DNA of 43,740 bases from an uncultured delta proteobacterium (GTDB taxonomy: Bacteria > Desulfobacterota > WTBG01 > CAIYCZ01 > CAIRTM01), in assembly GCA_903911225.1 (NCBI GenBank), contig CAIWCT010000006.1, positions 1 to 43,740 on the forward strand, in the 5' to 3' direction. Both the position numbers and the translations under genes were made by a program. The notes beneath the pieces were generated by a model. The model was not told the DNA's origin. It did no database searches and worked only from the letters and a program-made list of their open reading frames with translations. Position 1 is the first letter of the stretch; each line of letters begins with the position of its first letter. Below are positions 1 through 7,077 of this stretch, in pieces.

Positions 1-165
1 CAGGTCGGCGCAGGTGCCCACAGCCACTGCGTCTTCGCCCTGCGACAGATGCAGGAAGCCCGGCATTTCTCCACCGGAGAAGATTTTGGTCGTGTCATCC
101 TCAAAGGTCCTGACCCGGATCATGCGTTTCAGCAGATCAATTTTTGTGTCCTTGCTAATTTTCAT
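1..165 (-). CDS. Thiamine-dependent dehydrogenase E1 component, alpha subunit (5' end only)
   Basis: Only the first 55 codons are in the window; the gene runs off the left edge. It starts with ATG at 165, preceded by a good ribosome binding site (GGAGG, 7 bases upstream). The translated piece carries RMIRVRTFED, a G-E-M-P-G-F-L-H stretch and SQGEDAVAVG, which is the N-terminal pattern of the alpha subunit of pyruvate/acetoin/branched-chain 2-oxoacid dehydrogenase E1 (AcoA/PdhA family), enzymes that use thiamine diphosphate to decarboxylate a 2-oxo acid or cleave acetoin. The thiamine-binding motif lies outside the window, so the substrate cannot be told. It is read in the same direction as the acyl-CoA genes behind it, but a gap of almost 200 bases with two inverted repeats separates them. 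Confidence 0.8.
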   Translation of the reverse strand, partial: MKISKDTKIDLLKRMIRVRTFEDDTTKIFSGGEMPGFLHLSQGEDAVAVGTCADL

Positions 166-224
166 TGAACATCCTCCGAATACGTTTTAGTTTTGAACAA
201 ACAACTGCCCTGTGTACGTATGTG

Positions 225-251
225 AAAACCGGAACATGCCGCTCCGGTTTT
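225..251. terminator. Perfect 9-bp inverted repeat between E1 alpha and MaoC-like gene
   Basis: AAAACCGGA at 225-233 is matched exactly by TCCGGTTTT at 243-251 with a 9-base loop. A/T-rich outer ends make it terminator-like in either direction, but on the minus strand it lies only about 60 bases in front of the E1 alpha start, so it could instead be a leader hairpin or an operator of that gene. Confidence 0.4.
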
Positions 252-312
252 GCGTGCAATTTCAGCAGTGCGTGATTTAATGTGAGCCAATTGATTGAAA
301 CTGATACAATTC

Positions 313-347
313 ATGTATCGCGGCCCGCAGTGCAAGCCGCGATACAT
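313..347. terminator. Perfect 12-bp inverted repeat downstream of the MaoC-like gene
   Basis: ATGTATCGCGGC (313-324) and GCCGCGATACAT (336-347) form a 12-bp perfect stem with an 11-base loop, 16 bases behind the stop codon of the MaoC-like gene on the minus strand. There is no clear T run behind it, so termination is plausible but not certain; a dyad operator for the downstream E1 alpha gene is the alternative. Confidence 0.45.
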
Positions 348-363
348 AAACCACAATCTTTTA

Positions 364-795
364 TTAAGCGCAGATGATTTCGGCTGCGCCCATGACGCAG
401 TCGCCGCCATCCTTGTTCTGTATCTTCATGTCGCAAACCAGAATATTCTTCCCGCCGTCGCTCTTTTTTTCCTTCACCACCAGGTTGCTCAGAATGGTAA
501 AGCCCGGCTTTACCGGAGCGCGAAACTGCAGATCAACCCTGGTGCCTTCGGCAGGCCACAGAAGGCCCTGGATGTCGCAAATGGCCTGCAGCACAGGCTC
601 GACATTTATGGTGCCGTGGGCGATGGTGGAGCCGCCGAACATAGTATTTGACTTCATGCCCTCCACATCAACGTGCAGGGGATTATAGTCGCCGCAGATA
701 TCGGCATAGCTATTAATGAACTGCTGGGAAACAGCAATGCTCTTGGAGGGAAGCGTGTCCCCGATATTAACGCTTGCGAAATTTATTTTGCTCAT
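364..795 (-). CDS. MaoC-family (R)-specific enoyl-CoA hydratase, catalytic hot-dog subunit
   Basis: A 143-residue single hot-dog domain. Residues 31-61 carry the MaoC/hydratase-2 motif, with Asp36, Asn38-Pro39 and His41 in GDYNPLHVD and the closing AHG at 59-61; Asp and His of this motif are the catalytic pair that adds water across a 2-enoyl-CoA double bond. An upstream in-frame ATG at 807 exists, but GGAGG lies inside those first codons at the correct distance from the ATG at 795, so the shorter start is chosen. It lies 29 bases downstream of a second hot-dog gene that lacks the catalytic residues; the two probably form a heteromeric hydratase acting in acyl-CoA breakdown or in hydroxyacyl-CoA formation. 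The natural substrate is not visible from sequence. Confidence 0.82.
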   Translation of the reverse strand: MSKINFASVNIGDTLPSKSIAVSQQFINSYADICGDYNPLHVDVEGMKSNTMFGGSTIAHGTINVEPVLQAICDIQGLLWPAEGTRVDLQFRAPVKPGFTILSNLVVKEKKSDGGKNILVCDMKIQNKDGGDCVMGAAEIICA

Positions 796-824
796 GGTGT
801 CCTCCATGTATCTGAAAAAAAGGT

Positions 825-1301
825 TTATTGCATCGTCTTGGGCAACAGGAAGCTCATCTGGATGTCAACGATTTTGTCGCCTGCCTGATTGGTGGCGTTC
901 ATGTCGACAGAGAGAAACTTGCTGATGCGAACCTGGCCATCCTTTTCCTTCTTGACTTCCTTTTTGTCAGCAATGGAGAGCTTGGTGGTGATGATGTCGC
1001 CGATCTTTGCAGGCTTGTGAAATACGATCTTGTCACCCGCGCGCACGGCGCCATCCAGAAAAACTTTGCGGTCCCAGCAGATGCGCAGGCCGAATATATA
1101 AATCATGCCGACCGGAACCGACACATCGCCCTTATTGCTGTCGCCCATGAGAGCCGCAAATTTTGCGACTTCTTCTGCAGTGATTTTATAGGTTCCACCG
1201 CCGCAGTCAAAGCCCGCTTCCATTTCAGCAAACTTCAGGTCGGGCAGCATCTTTGCGGGACCAAACCCGCTCACTAAGCTTGTATTAAACTTTTGTTCCA
1301 T
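825..1301 (-). CDS. MaoC-like hot-dog protein, probably non-catalytic partner subunit
   Basis: 158 residues with the fold pattern of the N-terminal (FAS1-like) dehydratase half of double hot-dog hydratases: a GGGTYKITAEEV start of strand one, a central PVGMIYIFGL helix, and later paired strands. In the helix region where the catalytic D-x4-H should stand the sequence is GDSNKGDVSVPVG, without the His, so it is expected to pair with the catalytic neighbour encoded 29 bases downstream rather than act alone. Start ATG 1301 follows a strong GGGAGG site. The two genes form a small operon; the acyl-CoA dehydrogenase upstream is cut off by a terminator, so this pair needs its own promoter in 1302-1459, which I could not pick out convincingly. 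Confidence 0.68.
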   Translation of the reverse strand: MEQKFNTSLVSGFGPAKMLPDLKFAEMEAGFDCGGGTYKITAEEVAKFAALMGDSNKGDVSVPVGMIYIFGLRICWDRKVFLDGAVRAGDKIVFHKPAKIGDIITTKLSIADKKEVKKEKDGQVRISKFLSVDMNATNQAGDKIVDIQMSFLLPKTMQ

Positions 1302-1459
1302 GAAATGCCTCCCATAAAATCTAAATTTATTTTAATTAGATCGTGCGTCTTTCATGCAACTTTCAACATCGCTGCAGCATTCATGTGGTGCTGAACATTA
1401 CAGGAGCGTGCTGCATGCTTCTCGACAGCAGAAAGACGCCTGCGGGAATCGCACAAAAA

Positions 1460-1492
1460 ACCGGTCTCCCGCAAAAAGTGCGGAAGACCGGT
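1460..1492. terminator. Bidirectional-looking rho-independent terminator behind the acyl-CoA dehydrogenase
   Basis: ACCGGTCT at 1460-1467 pairs with AGACCGGT at 1485-1492, extended inside by CCGC/GCGG after one mismatch, with loop AAAAAGT. On the minus strand the stem is followed by a run of Ts (1454-1460 read in reverse), and it begins 7 bases after the stop codon of the acyl-CoA dehydrogenase. A T run also follows on the plus strand. Confidence 0.85.
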
Positions 1493-1499
1493 GCATTTT

Positions 1500-2744
1500 T
1501 TAATAGGACTTTTGCTGTCCCAGCATGACCTGGCCGATATAATTTCTGGACATCTCATTAGTGATCGGCGCGAATACCAGCTGGCGGATATCTCTGTAGT
1601 AGCGCTGAATATGATATTCCATGGTGAAGCCGTAACCGGCAAGAATTCTCATGGCGCGATCGGTGCAGCGGAATGCCGCATCGGATGTGTACATCTTTGC
1701 CATGCTGGCGATAACGCCGACAGCCGGATCTGTGGGCTTGTTTGCCTGCATCCAGGCAGCCTTGTAGGTGATCAGGCGCGACAGCTCGATTTCGGTTGCC
1801 ATATCGGCAAGCTGATGCTGAATAGCCTGATACTGGCCGATGGGTTTGCCGAAAGCTTCACGCTCTTTGGCATACTGGTTTGCTTCATCGAGGCAGCCCT
1901 GTGCAAGGCCCATGCAGATGGCGGCGCACACGATACGTTCGTTGTTCAGCGTAGCCAGAAGGTTATACCAGCCTGCGCCACGCTCACCGAGCATCGTGGC
2001 CTTGGGTATCTTGACATCTTCAAAGGATACTTCAAAGGATGCCAGAATATGGCTGCCGAGCTTCTTGATCTTGTTGTAGGTGATACCCTCTGAAAAACGC
2101 TGTTTCAGCAGGGGGCCATCGGTCTCATGCTTGCCGATATTATCACGATCAAGAAGGAAAATCGTGAGGCCTTTTGCAGGTTTGCCGGGGATATCATCAG
2201 TGCGTGCGATAAACACGTCGGTATTTGCAACATGCAGACCGGTCGTGAAAATCTTGCTGCCGTTTGCGACAAACGATCCGTCGGGCTGCTCAACGCAGCG
2301 TGACTTCAAGGCGCCGAGGATGTCCGTTCCGCCGCCGGGTTCAGTCAGCGAGAGGGCGAAGTTCCAATCGCCCGCAATAAGCTTCGGCAGATAAAACTCT
2401 TTCTGCGCCGGCGTTCCATAGTGCAGGATCGACATACCGCCGAAGCAGACGCCGGTCAGATAGGCAAGCCCCATGGCTGAAAAACCGTTTGAAATCTCTT
2501 CGGTAATAAGCACTTCATCAATGATGTTTCCGCCGGTTCCACCGAATTCCTCAGGGAAACAGGCGCCAAGGATACCTTCATCGCCCAATTTTTTCCATAC
2601 ATCAACCGGGAAATGATTCTCTTCATCCCATTCGCCGATCTTGTCCTTGGGGCACTCTTTTTCCTTGAACTTCTTCAGCATGTCGAGCATCATTTTCCGC
2701 TCTTCGCTGAGCCCAAATTCAGTCGGGATCATTAAATCTGCCAT
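1500..2744 (-). CDS. Acyl-CoA dehydrogenase
   Basis: A 414-residue flavoprotein of normal length for the family. The alpha-helical N-terminal part contains GTGGNIIDEVLITEEI, the middle strand region has the FAD-site pattern ALSLTEPGGGTD, and the C-terminal helices have AYGKERxAFGKPIxQYQ-type and GYGFTMEYHIQRYYRD signatures. It would oxidise an acyl-CoA to the 2-enoyl-CoA with electrons passed to an electron-transfer flavoprotein. The usual C-terminal catalytic block (E-G-T-x-E-I) appears as APITNEM, so the base may sit elsewhere and the substrate is uncertain. Start ATG 2744 is preferred over the upstream ATG at 2759 because AAAGGAG lies between them at the right spacing. Its own sigma-70-like promoter stands about 280 bases upstream and a strong terminator follows; the enoyl-CoA hydratase-like genes downstream make a beta-oxidation-type pathway likely. 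Confidence 0.9.
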   Translation of the reverse strand: MADLMIPTEFGLSEERKMMLDMLKKFKEKECPKDKIGEWDEENHFPVDVWKKLGDEGILGACFPEEFGGTGGNIIDEVLITEEISNGFSAMGLAYLTGVCFGGMSILHYGTPAQKEFYLPKLIAGDWNFALSLTEPGGGTDILGALKSRCVEQPDGSFVANGSKIFTTGLHVANTDVFIARTDDIPGKPAKGLTIFLLDRDNIGKHETDGPLLKQRFSEGITYNKIKKLGSHILASFEVSFEDVKIPKATMLGERGAGWYNLLATLNNERIVCAAICMGLAQGCLDEANQYAKEREAFGKPIGQYQAIQHQLADMATEIELSRLITYKAAWMQANKPTDPAVGVIASMAKMYTSDAAFRCTDRAMRILAGYGFTMEYHIQRYYRDIRQLVFAPITNEMSRNYIGQVMLGQQKSY

Positions 2745-3020
2745 ACGATCTCCTTTCATACACTGTTACAAGTTGGTTAAAGAATTTATACCCAGCTCCG
2801 TATAGAACTGGCACAAGCCATGCCAAAACAACAAATAAAAAAACAATATATTCAAAAGCAATTTCAATGCATTACAAAAGCGTTTCTACAGTTTCCACAT
2901 GCAATTTCGCATGCACTGCCAAATCTGACAAAAAACAAATCCTAAAAGACTGGACTGTGACAGATTGTCAAACAGAAAAAATAACTTTTACCGCAACAAA
3001 TGCCGATGATTAAAAAGTGT
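2745..3020 (-). promoter_or_regulatory. Long untranslated leader of the acyl-CoA dehydrogenase gene
   Basis: The 403 bases between cutA and the acyl-CoA dehydrogenase hold no credible gene. If the promoter at 3021-3049 is the true one, transcription begins near 3014 and leaves about 270 untranslated bases. The stretch is A/T-rich and has short imperfect dyads (for example around 2898-2918) but no riboswitch or tandem hairpin structure that I can recognise. Confidence 0.35.
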
Positions 3021-3049
3021 TTTATATCGCCCATACTATGCTTTGTCAA
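3021..3049 (-). promoter_or_regulatory. Near-consensus sigma-70 promoter for the acyl-CoA dehydrogenase
   Basis: On the minus strand TTGACA (bases 3049-3044) is followed after exactly 17 bases by TATAAA (3026-3021). This is a perfect -35 and a five-of-six -10 match and is the best promoter in the window. Confidence 0.75.
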
Positions 3050-3147
3050 GGAATTTAACCCAGTGGGAAGACAGGGGAAATGTTTGGCAGTAAAAACAAA
3101 AAAAATAAGTAAAAACAGATAATTCCACTGCTATCCAGGCATACCGG

Positions 3148-3471
3148 TCAGGCCTTGTCGACCATGGCTCTGAGCCAGTCCAAATAGTTGGCGGAACCAT
3201 CGGCTATGGGGACAAAAACAAGCTGCGGCACTTTATAGCTGTGCAACCTCTGTACGGCCTCAACAAGCCGGGGAAAAACATCTCTTGTTGTTTTTGCCAT
3301 AAAGAATATCTCATCGCTTCGGCAGACTTTGCCTTCCCACCAGTAAATTGATTGTATGGGTGCAATGATCTGGGCGCAGGCAGCCAGACGCTCTTCAACA
3401 AAAAAGTTTGCGATCTTCTCAGCCTCTTCCCGCGAGGCGGCAGTCATGAGCACAATGCCGCAGTCGGTCAT
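3148..3471 (-). CDS. cutA: Divalent-cation tolerance protein CutA
   Basis: 107 residues, the standard size of the small trimeric CutA1 proteins with a ferredoxin-like fold. The signature stretch LAACAQIIAPIQSIYWWEGK is present, as are the closing VPQLVFVPI and YLDWL pieces typical of the family. CutA is linked to copper and other divalent metal tolerance, though its molecular activity is still debated. ATG 3471 has an AGGAG site 5 bases upstream. It lies about 110 bases behind the defence-island helicase on the same strand and looks like an unrelated housekeeping gene that marks the island border. Confidence 0.93.
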   Translation of the reverse strand: MTDCGIVLMTAASREEAEKIANFFVEERLAACAQIIAPIQSIYWWEGKVCRSDEIFFMAKTTRDVFPRLVEAVQRLHSYKVPQLVFVPIADGSANYLDWLRAMVDKA

Positions 3472-3537
3472 AACTTCTCCTGATACTATTTAAAAAGAAG
3501 TAAAAATTGTAAAACAGAAAAAAATATATCACAGTGG

Positions 3538-3553
3538 CTTGCCTGCTGGCAAG
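3538..3553 (-). terminator. Small hairpin downstream of the primase-helicase gene
   Basis: CTTGCC and GGCAAG (3538-3543 and 3548-3553) form a 6-bp stem with a 4-base loop, 29 bases after the helicase stop on the minus strand. A run of seven Ts comes about a dozen bases later, so this is a weak terminator candidate for the defence operon. Confidence 0.35.
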
Positions 3554-3581
3554 ATCCCATAAAAAGCATAAACAACTTTAT

Positions 3582-5966
3582 TTAATCCGCATGCACGGTA
3601 TAGCCCATGCTCCGATACCCGCGCAAACGTTTATCCCACATGCGGGCAAGCTGAGGATGATCATATTCAACATAATCATAAATCCGCACATCATGTTTGC
3701 CGGAATGCTCCCGGTGCAGGCGGCCCGCATACTGCTGAAGCGTTCCCCTCCACGAAATCGGCAGGCAAAGCACCAAAGTATCAAGGGGCGGATGATCAAA
3801 ACCCTCTCCTATCAAGCGGCCTGTGGCAAGAATTAGTCGTGGCGCTGAGCCGTCAAGAGCGGCAAGCGTTTCCAGCACTTCTGCTCTGTTCTTTTTCGAC
3901 ATTTTGCCATGCAGCATGAAACAGGGCGTTACTTCATCACCTATAGCAACCCGAAGAAGTTCAAGCTGTTCGGTTCGTTCAGTCAAAGCAATAATTTTTC
4001 TACATTCGCGGAATGCATCAATAATATCCAGCGCAATACGCTGATTGCGCTGCGCATCGATTGTGAGCGAGCGAAACACATCCTGAATTGCCGCTTCCGG
4101 CGCAAGCGTCGGCGCCTGCAGCATACGAGGCCAGACTTCCAACTGCGTCGGCGCTGAATCCGGTCGTGCAGCATTATGGCGAATCGGCCCGCACTGCATA
4201 AAAATGATCGGCTGATGTCCGTCGCGCCGCACCGGTGTTGCCGTCAGCCCCACAACAAAAGAAGCTTTGCTCTGCTTCAGAATGGTCTCAAAGGAAAAAG
4301 CTGAAATATGATGACATTCATCGACAATGATTTGACCATACCTGTCAAGCAGTGTCGGCAGATTTTCATAGCGCGACAATGTCTGCATAACGGCTATGTC
4401 GATGCATCCGGAAGGCTTCTTTTTACCGCCGCCTATCACGCCAATGGAGCCTTTCGGCACTTCAAGAAAAGTTGTTAACCGCTCCTGCCACTGTTTCAGC
4501 AGTTCATTGCGGTGGACCAGCACAAGGGTGCTTACCTTCCTCCGGGCGATCAACGCTGCAGCGGTGACGGTTTTACCGAATGCCGTCGGAGCGCAAAGTA
4601 CGCCCGTCTTATGCGCAAGCATTGCCTCAACAGCCGCTTCCTGATCTTCTCGCAAAGTTCCAGTAAAAGCAGCACTGACAGTTTCACCCGGTATTCTTTC
4701 TTCCAGAATCTCAGCGCGGATATTGTGCCTGTCCAGAAGATCAAACACTGCCTCAAGACAGCCTCGGGGCAGGCCAATATGCTGCGGATAATTTTCTGCG
4801 CAGCCGATAACACGTGGCTTGTCCCAGACAGGAAAGCGCATGGCCTGCGCTTTGTAGAATTCTGGATTCTGGAAGGCTGCAAGGCGAATCAAGCGGTTTG
4901 CAAGGGGCTGCGATAAGGCAGCTTTTTCAATAAATATCTGATTGGCAAGAACAAGCTTAAGCGAAGATGGCAACGGCCCCGGAATTTCTGTCAATTCAGC
5001 AGATGGTCTTTTCCACGGCTCGCGCTCATCCTCATCCGTCACAAACGCCACATCAAGAGGATGACTCCCTCCCGTCGCCCTTTGGATAGCGTTTTCCACA
5101 TCAAGTAAACTCATCCGAACAAGTGAAGCAAAAAACGACCATTGATCAGGCCACGGATTAAAGTGTTCATCGACAAAGACACTTCGGCCCTGTTCGCGAA
5201 TATTTTTCTGCAGGGGCAGCGCAATCAGATTTCCAAAGCCGCCTTTCGGCAGGCTGTCCTGATTAGGAAAGAAACGGTCATAGCTTGCAAGACTCAACTG
5301 ACGCATGCGTGCGCAAGTATGGCTGATAATCGCCGCTCCCAGCTTGCGCGCTTCACGGGCAGGCACAGCCTCAATAAAAAATATCCAGACATGCGCGCCA
5401 TCGCCGGAGCGTGACACTTCAAGCGCCGCAGGCGCCCGAAGCTCACGGCAAGATTCCATAAAAGCATGGGCATCATCGCGCCATTCCGCTTCGTCAAAGT
5501 CGACAGCCAAAAAGCAGCAGGTATCATCTGTAAGCAGTGGATACACGCCTATGGTCTGCCGCCCGGTCAAATGATCAACAATAACCTGATCGGTGACAGG
5601 CAGCAGCATTCGCTGCTCGCAATCAGCGCACTTTGTCCGAGGCTTTCCGCACACACCGCTTCGCCATTCATTACCGCAGGCTGGCGAATAGCCGGATTTC
5701 CCTTTGGCTGACTCCCAGCGCAGCGGATAAACATCCGCACGACCCCGGAAGAGGTTACGAAAAAGCGCAACTTTTGCAGCAGAATCAAGGGTTGGGATGC
5801 TTTCATGGGCAGAGGCTGCGGGGACTGGGATTGCAGTATAGGTTACAGGTTCTTGCTGCCATTCAATACCGTGAGCATCAAGAAGGGCCTTGAGGAAAGC
5901 GTTTTCCTCCCGAAGCTGTTCGATTTCTGTTTGCTTCGTTTCATGACTGTCGTAATGTTTTGTCAC
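3582..5966 (-). CDS. TOTE-type primase-helicase (AEP primase domain fused to SF2 helicase)
   Basis: 794 residues. A short coiled-coil start (residues 10-32) is followed by an archaeo-eukaryotic primase-like domain (about 60-300): a four-Cys cluster (Cys97, 106, 113, 116), the metal-binding pair in VDFD (Asp156, Asp158) and SGDGAHVWIFF (187-197) with the conserved His192. The second half is a superfamily 2 helicase: APTAFGKT (459-466), DECHH (549-553), LTATP (574-578) and a C-terminal QQYAGRLHREHSGKHDVRIYD motif VI region. This architecture matches the primase-helicase of TOTE conflict systems, predicted to act against invading DNA. It starts with GTG at 5966, only 26 bases behind the radC-like gene, and lies at the distal end of the hsd operon. 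The P-loop has Ala-Phe in place of the common Gly-x before GKT. What nucleic acid it acts on is not known from sequence. Confidence 0.85.
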   Translation of the reverse strand: MTKHYDSHETKQTEIEQLREENAFLKALLDAHGIEWQQEPVTYTAIPVPAASAHESIPTLDSAAKVALFRNLFRGRADVYPLRWESAKGKSGYSPACGNEWRSGVCGKPRTKCADCEQRMLLPVTDQVIVDHLTGRQTIGVYPLLTDDTCCFLAVDFDEAEWRDDAHAFMESCRELRAPAALEVSRSGDGAHVWIFFIEAVPAREARKLGAAIISHTCARMRQLSLASYDRFFPNQDSLPKGGFGNLIALPLQKNIREQGRSVFVDEHFNPWPDQWSFFASLVRMSLLDVENAIQRATGGSHPLDVAFVTDEDEREPWKRPSAELTEIPGPLPSSLKLVLANQIFIEKAALSQPLANRLIRLAAFQNPEFYKAQAMRFPVWDKPRVIGCAENYPQHIGLPRGCLEAVFDLLDRHNIRAEILEERIPGETVSAAFTGTLREDQEAAVEAMLAHKTGVLCAPTAFGKTVTAAALIARRKVSTLVLVHRNELLKQWQERLTTFLEVPKGSIGVIGGGKKKPSGCIDIAVMQTLSRYENLPTLLDRYGQIIVDECHHISAFSFETILKQSKASFVVGLTATPVRRDGHQPIIFMQCGPIRHNAARPDSAPTQLEVWPRMLQAPTLAPEAAIQDVFRSLTIDAQRNQRIALDIIDAFRECRKIIALTERTEQLELLRVAIGDEVTPCFMLHGKMSKKNRAEVLETLAALDGSAPRLILATGRLIGEGFDHPPLDTLVLCLPISWRGTLQQYAGRLHREHSGKHDVRIYDYVEYDHPQLARMWDKRLRGYRSMGYTVHAD

Positions 5967-5992
5967 CGCTTACATTCTCAAAACAATCTTCC

Positions 5993-6655
5993 TTATAAAC
6001 ATCCAGTTTCCAAAAAACTATAATAGCAACTTCGATTGAAAATGATGTGATCAAGAAGCTGAATGCCGACAATCTCACCGGCTTGTTTTAACTGACTGGT
6101 TATCTCTATATCAAATTGTGATGGTTCAAGACTTCCTGCCGGATGGTTATGAGCTACGATAATACCTGAGGCACGATCAGATACGGCATCAGCAAATACT
6201 TCTCGCGGGTGTGCCTGACTGCGATCAACAAGGCCGATAGAAACTACCCGCACATTCAAAACTTCATTCGCTCCGTTTATGGTGATCCCAAGAAAATGCT
6301 CCTGCTTGCGGTCTGCATAATGCCTAATTAATGGCAACACGTCGGCAGGGGTGGCAATCTTTACGCCTTCGGGCTTAATACGCCGCCGTGCAAACTCTAT
6401 GGCAGCTAAAATAAGCGTTGCTTTGGCTTCACCTATCCCATCAAACCCAGTCAAATCTTCAACTCGAACAGCAAGCCCTTTTTCGTCTACAACACGCGCC
6501 ACCCTGGCAGCAAGTGTCATCACATCCATTTGAGGAGTGCCCTTACCGAGAAGGACAGCAATTAGTTCTTGGTCGCTGAGAGCAGCAGCTCCTTTTGCGA
6601 TCATTTTTTCTCGCGGCCGATCATGGGGAGGGATTTGACTAATTTTTTTGCTCAT
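5993..6655 (-). CDS. radC: RadC-family JAB/MPN domain protein
   Basis: 220 residues with the standard RadC layout. The N-terminal part contains DRPREKMIAKGAAALSDQELIAVLLGKGT and a helix-hairpin-helix-like GFDGIGEAKA (70-79). The C-terminal JAB1/MPN domain has the metalloprotease pattern His169-x-His171, seven residues, Ser179, two residues, Asp182, with Glu120 as likely catalytic acid. Despite the name, a DNA-repair role is not established for the family, and radC-like genes are common in mobile and defence islands. The ATG at 6655 overlaps the stop of the upstream small ORF in an ATGA, with GGAG 8 bases before it, so it is translationally coupled to the end of hsdR. A GTG at 6664 is a weaker alternative start. 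Confidence 0.88.
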   Translation of the reverse strand: MSKKISQIPPHDRPREKMIAKGAAALSDQELIAVLLGKGTPQMDVMTLAARVARVVDEKGLAVRVEDLTGFDGIGEAKATLILAAIEFARRRIKPEGVKIATPADVLPLIRHYADRKQEHFLGITINGANEVLNVRVVSIGLVDRSQAHPREVFADAVSDRASGIIVAHNHPAGSLEPSQFDIEITSQLKQAGEIVGIQLLDHIIFNRSCYYSFLETGCL

Positions 6656-7038
6656 GCTACGCACTCCAGATGATGTCGAATCACCGTGCCGGCCATAATA
6701 TCAAAAATTGCACCCTGATCAATGTAGCGTGGATCGACAAGCTCATTTATATGGCCAAGTTCTTCATAGCGGCGCTGGATCAAACCATCGACTCGTTCCT
6801 TGAAAGTTTCTTCTATAAAGACAGGATTATCCCGATGTGAAATGACCGTTTCATGGATTTCCCTGTCATGAGCTTTTTCATCGGTTACCTGCCGTATTAA
6901 CAGCGCTTCTTCATCCGTGATGGTAAACCGAGTACGAATCTCATCAATCATATCCTGCACGGATACTTTTCGGATCGGCGGACCAGCGCCCGGCTTCCCT
7001 TTGCCTGGTTTCAGTTTTACTGTACCGCCGCTGCGCAC
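6652..7038 (-). CDS. hsdR': C-terminal piece of the type I restriction subunit HsdR, separated by an in-frame stop
   Basis: The 128-residue ORF beginning with GTG 7038 is in exactly the same frame as hsdR: reading on past the TAA at 7078-7080 gives 13 sense codons and then this ORF without another stop. The residues (a Gly/Lys/Pro-rich linker GGTVKLKPGKGKPGAGP, then VSVQDMIDEIRTRFTITDEEA and a long helical end) fit the C-terminal helical region of HsdR, which in known type I enzymes docks the motor to the methyltransferase core. Together the pieces give about 975 residues, a normal HsdR length. No good ribosome binding site precedes the GTG (the G-run touches it). It is therefore read as the tail of a hsdR broken by one nonsense codon, or less likely as a separately made subunit. 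Confidence 0.65.
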   Translation of the reverse strand: MRSGGTVKLKPGKGKPGAGPPIRKVSVQDMIDEIRTRFTITDEEALLIRQVTDEKAHDREIHETVISHRDNPVFIEETFKERVDGLIQRRYEELGHINELVDPRYIDQGAIFDIMAGTVIRHHLECVA

Positions 7039-7077
7039 TTCCCCCAGAGATTTGACAGCCGCCTTGATGACTTCGGT

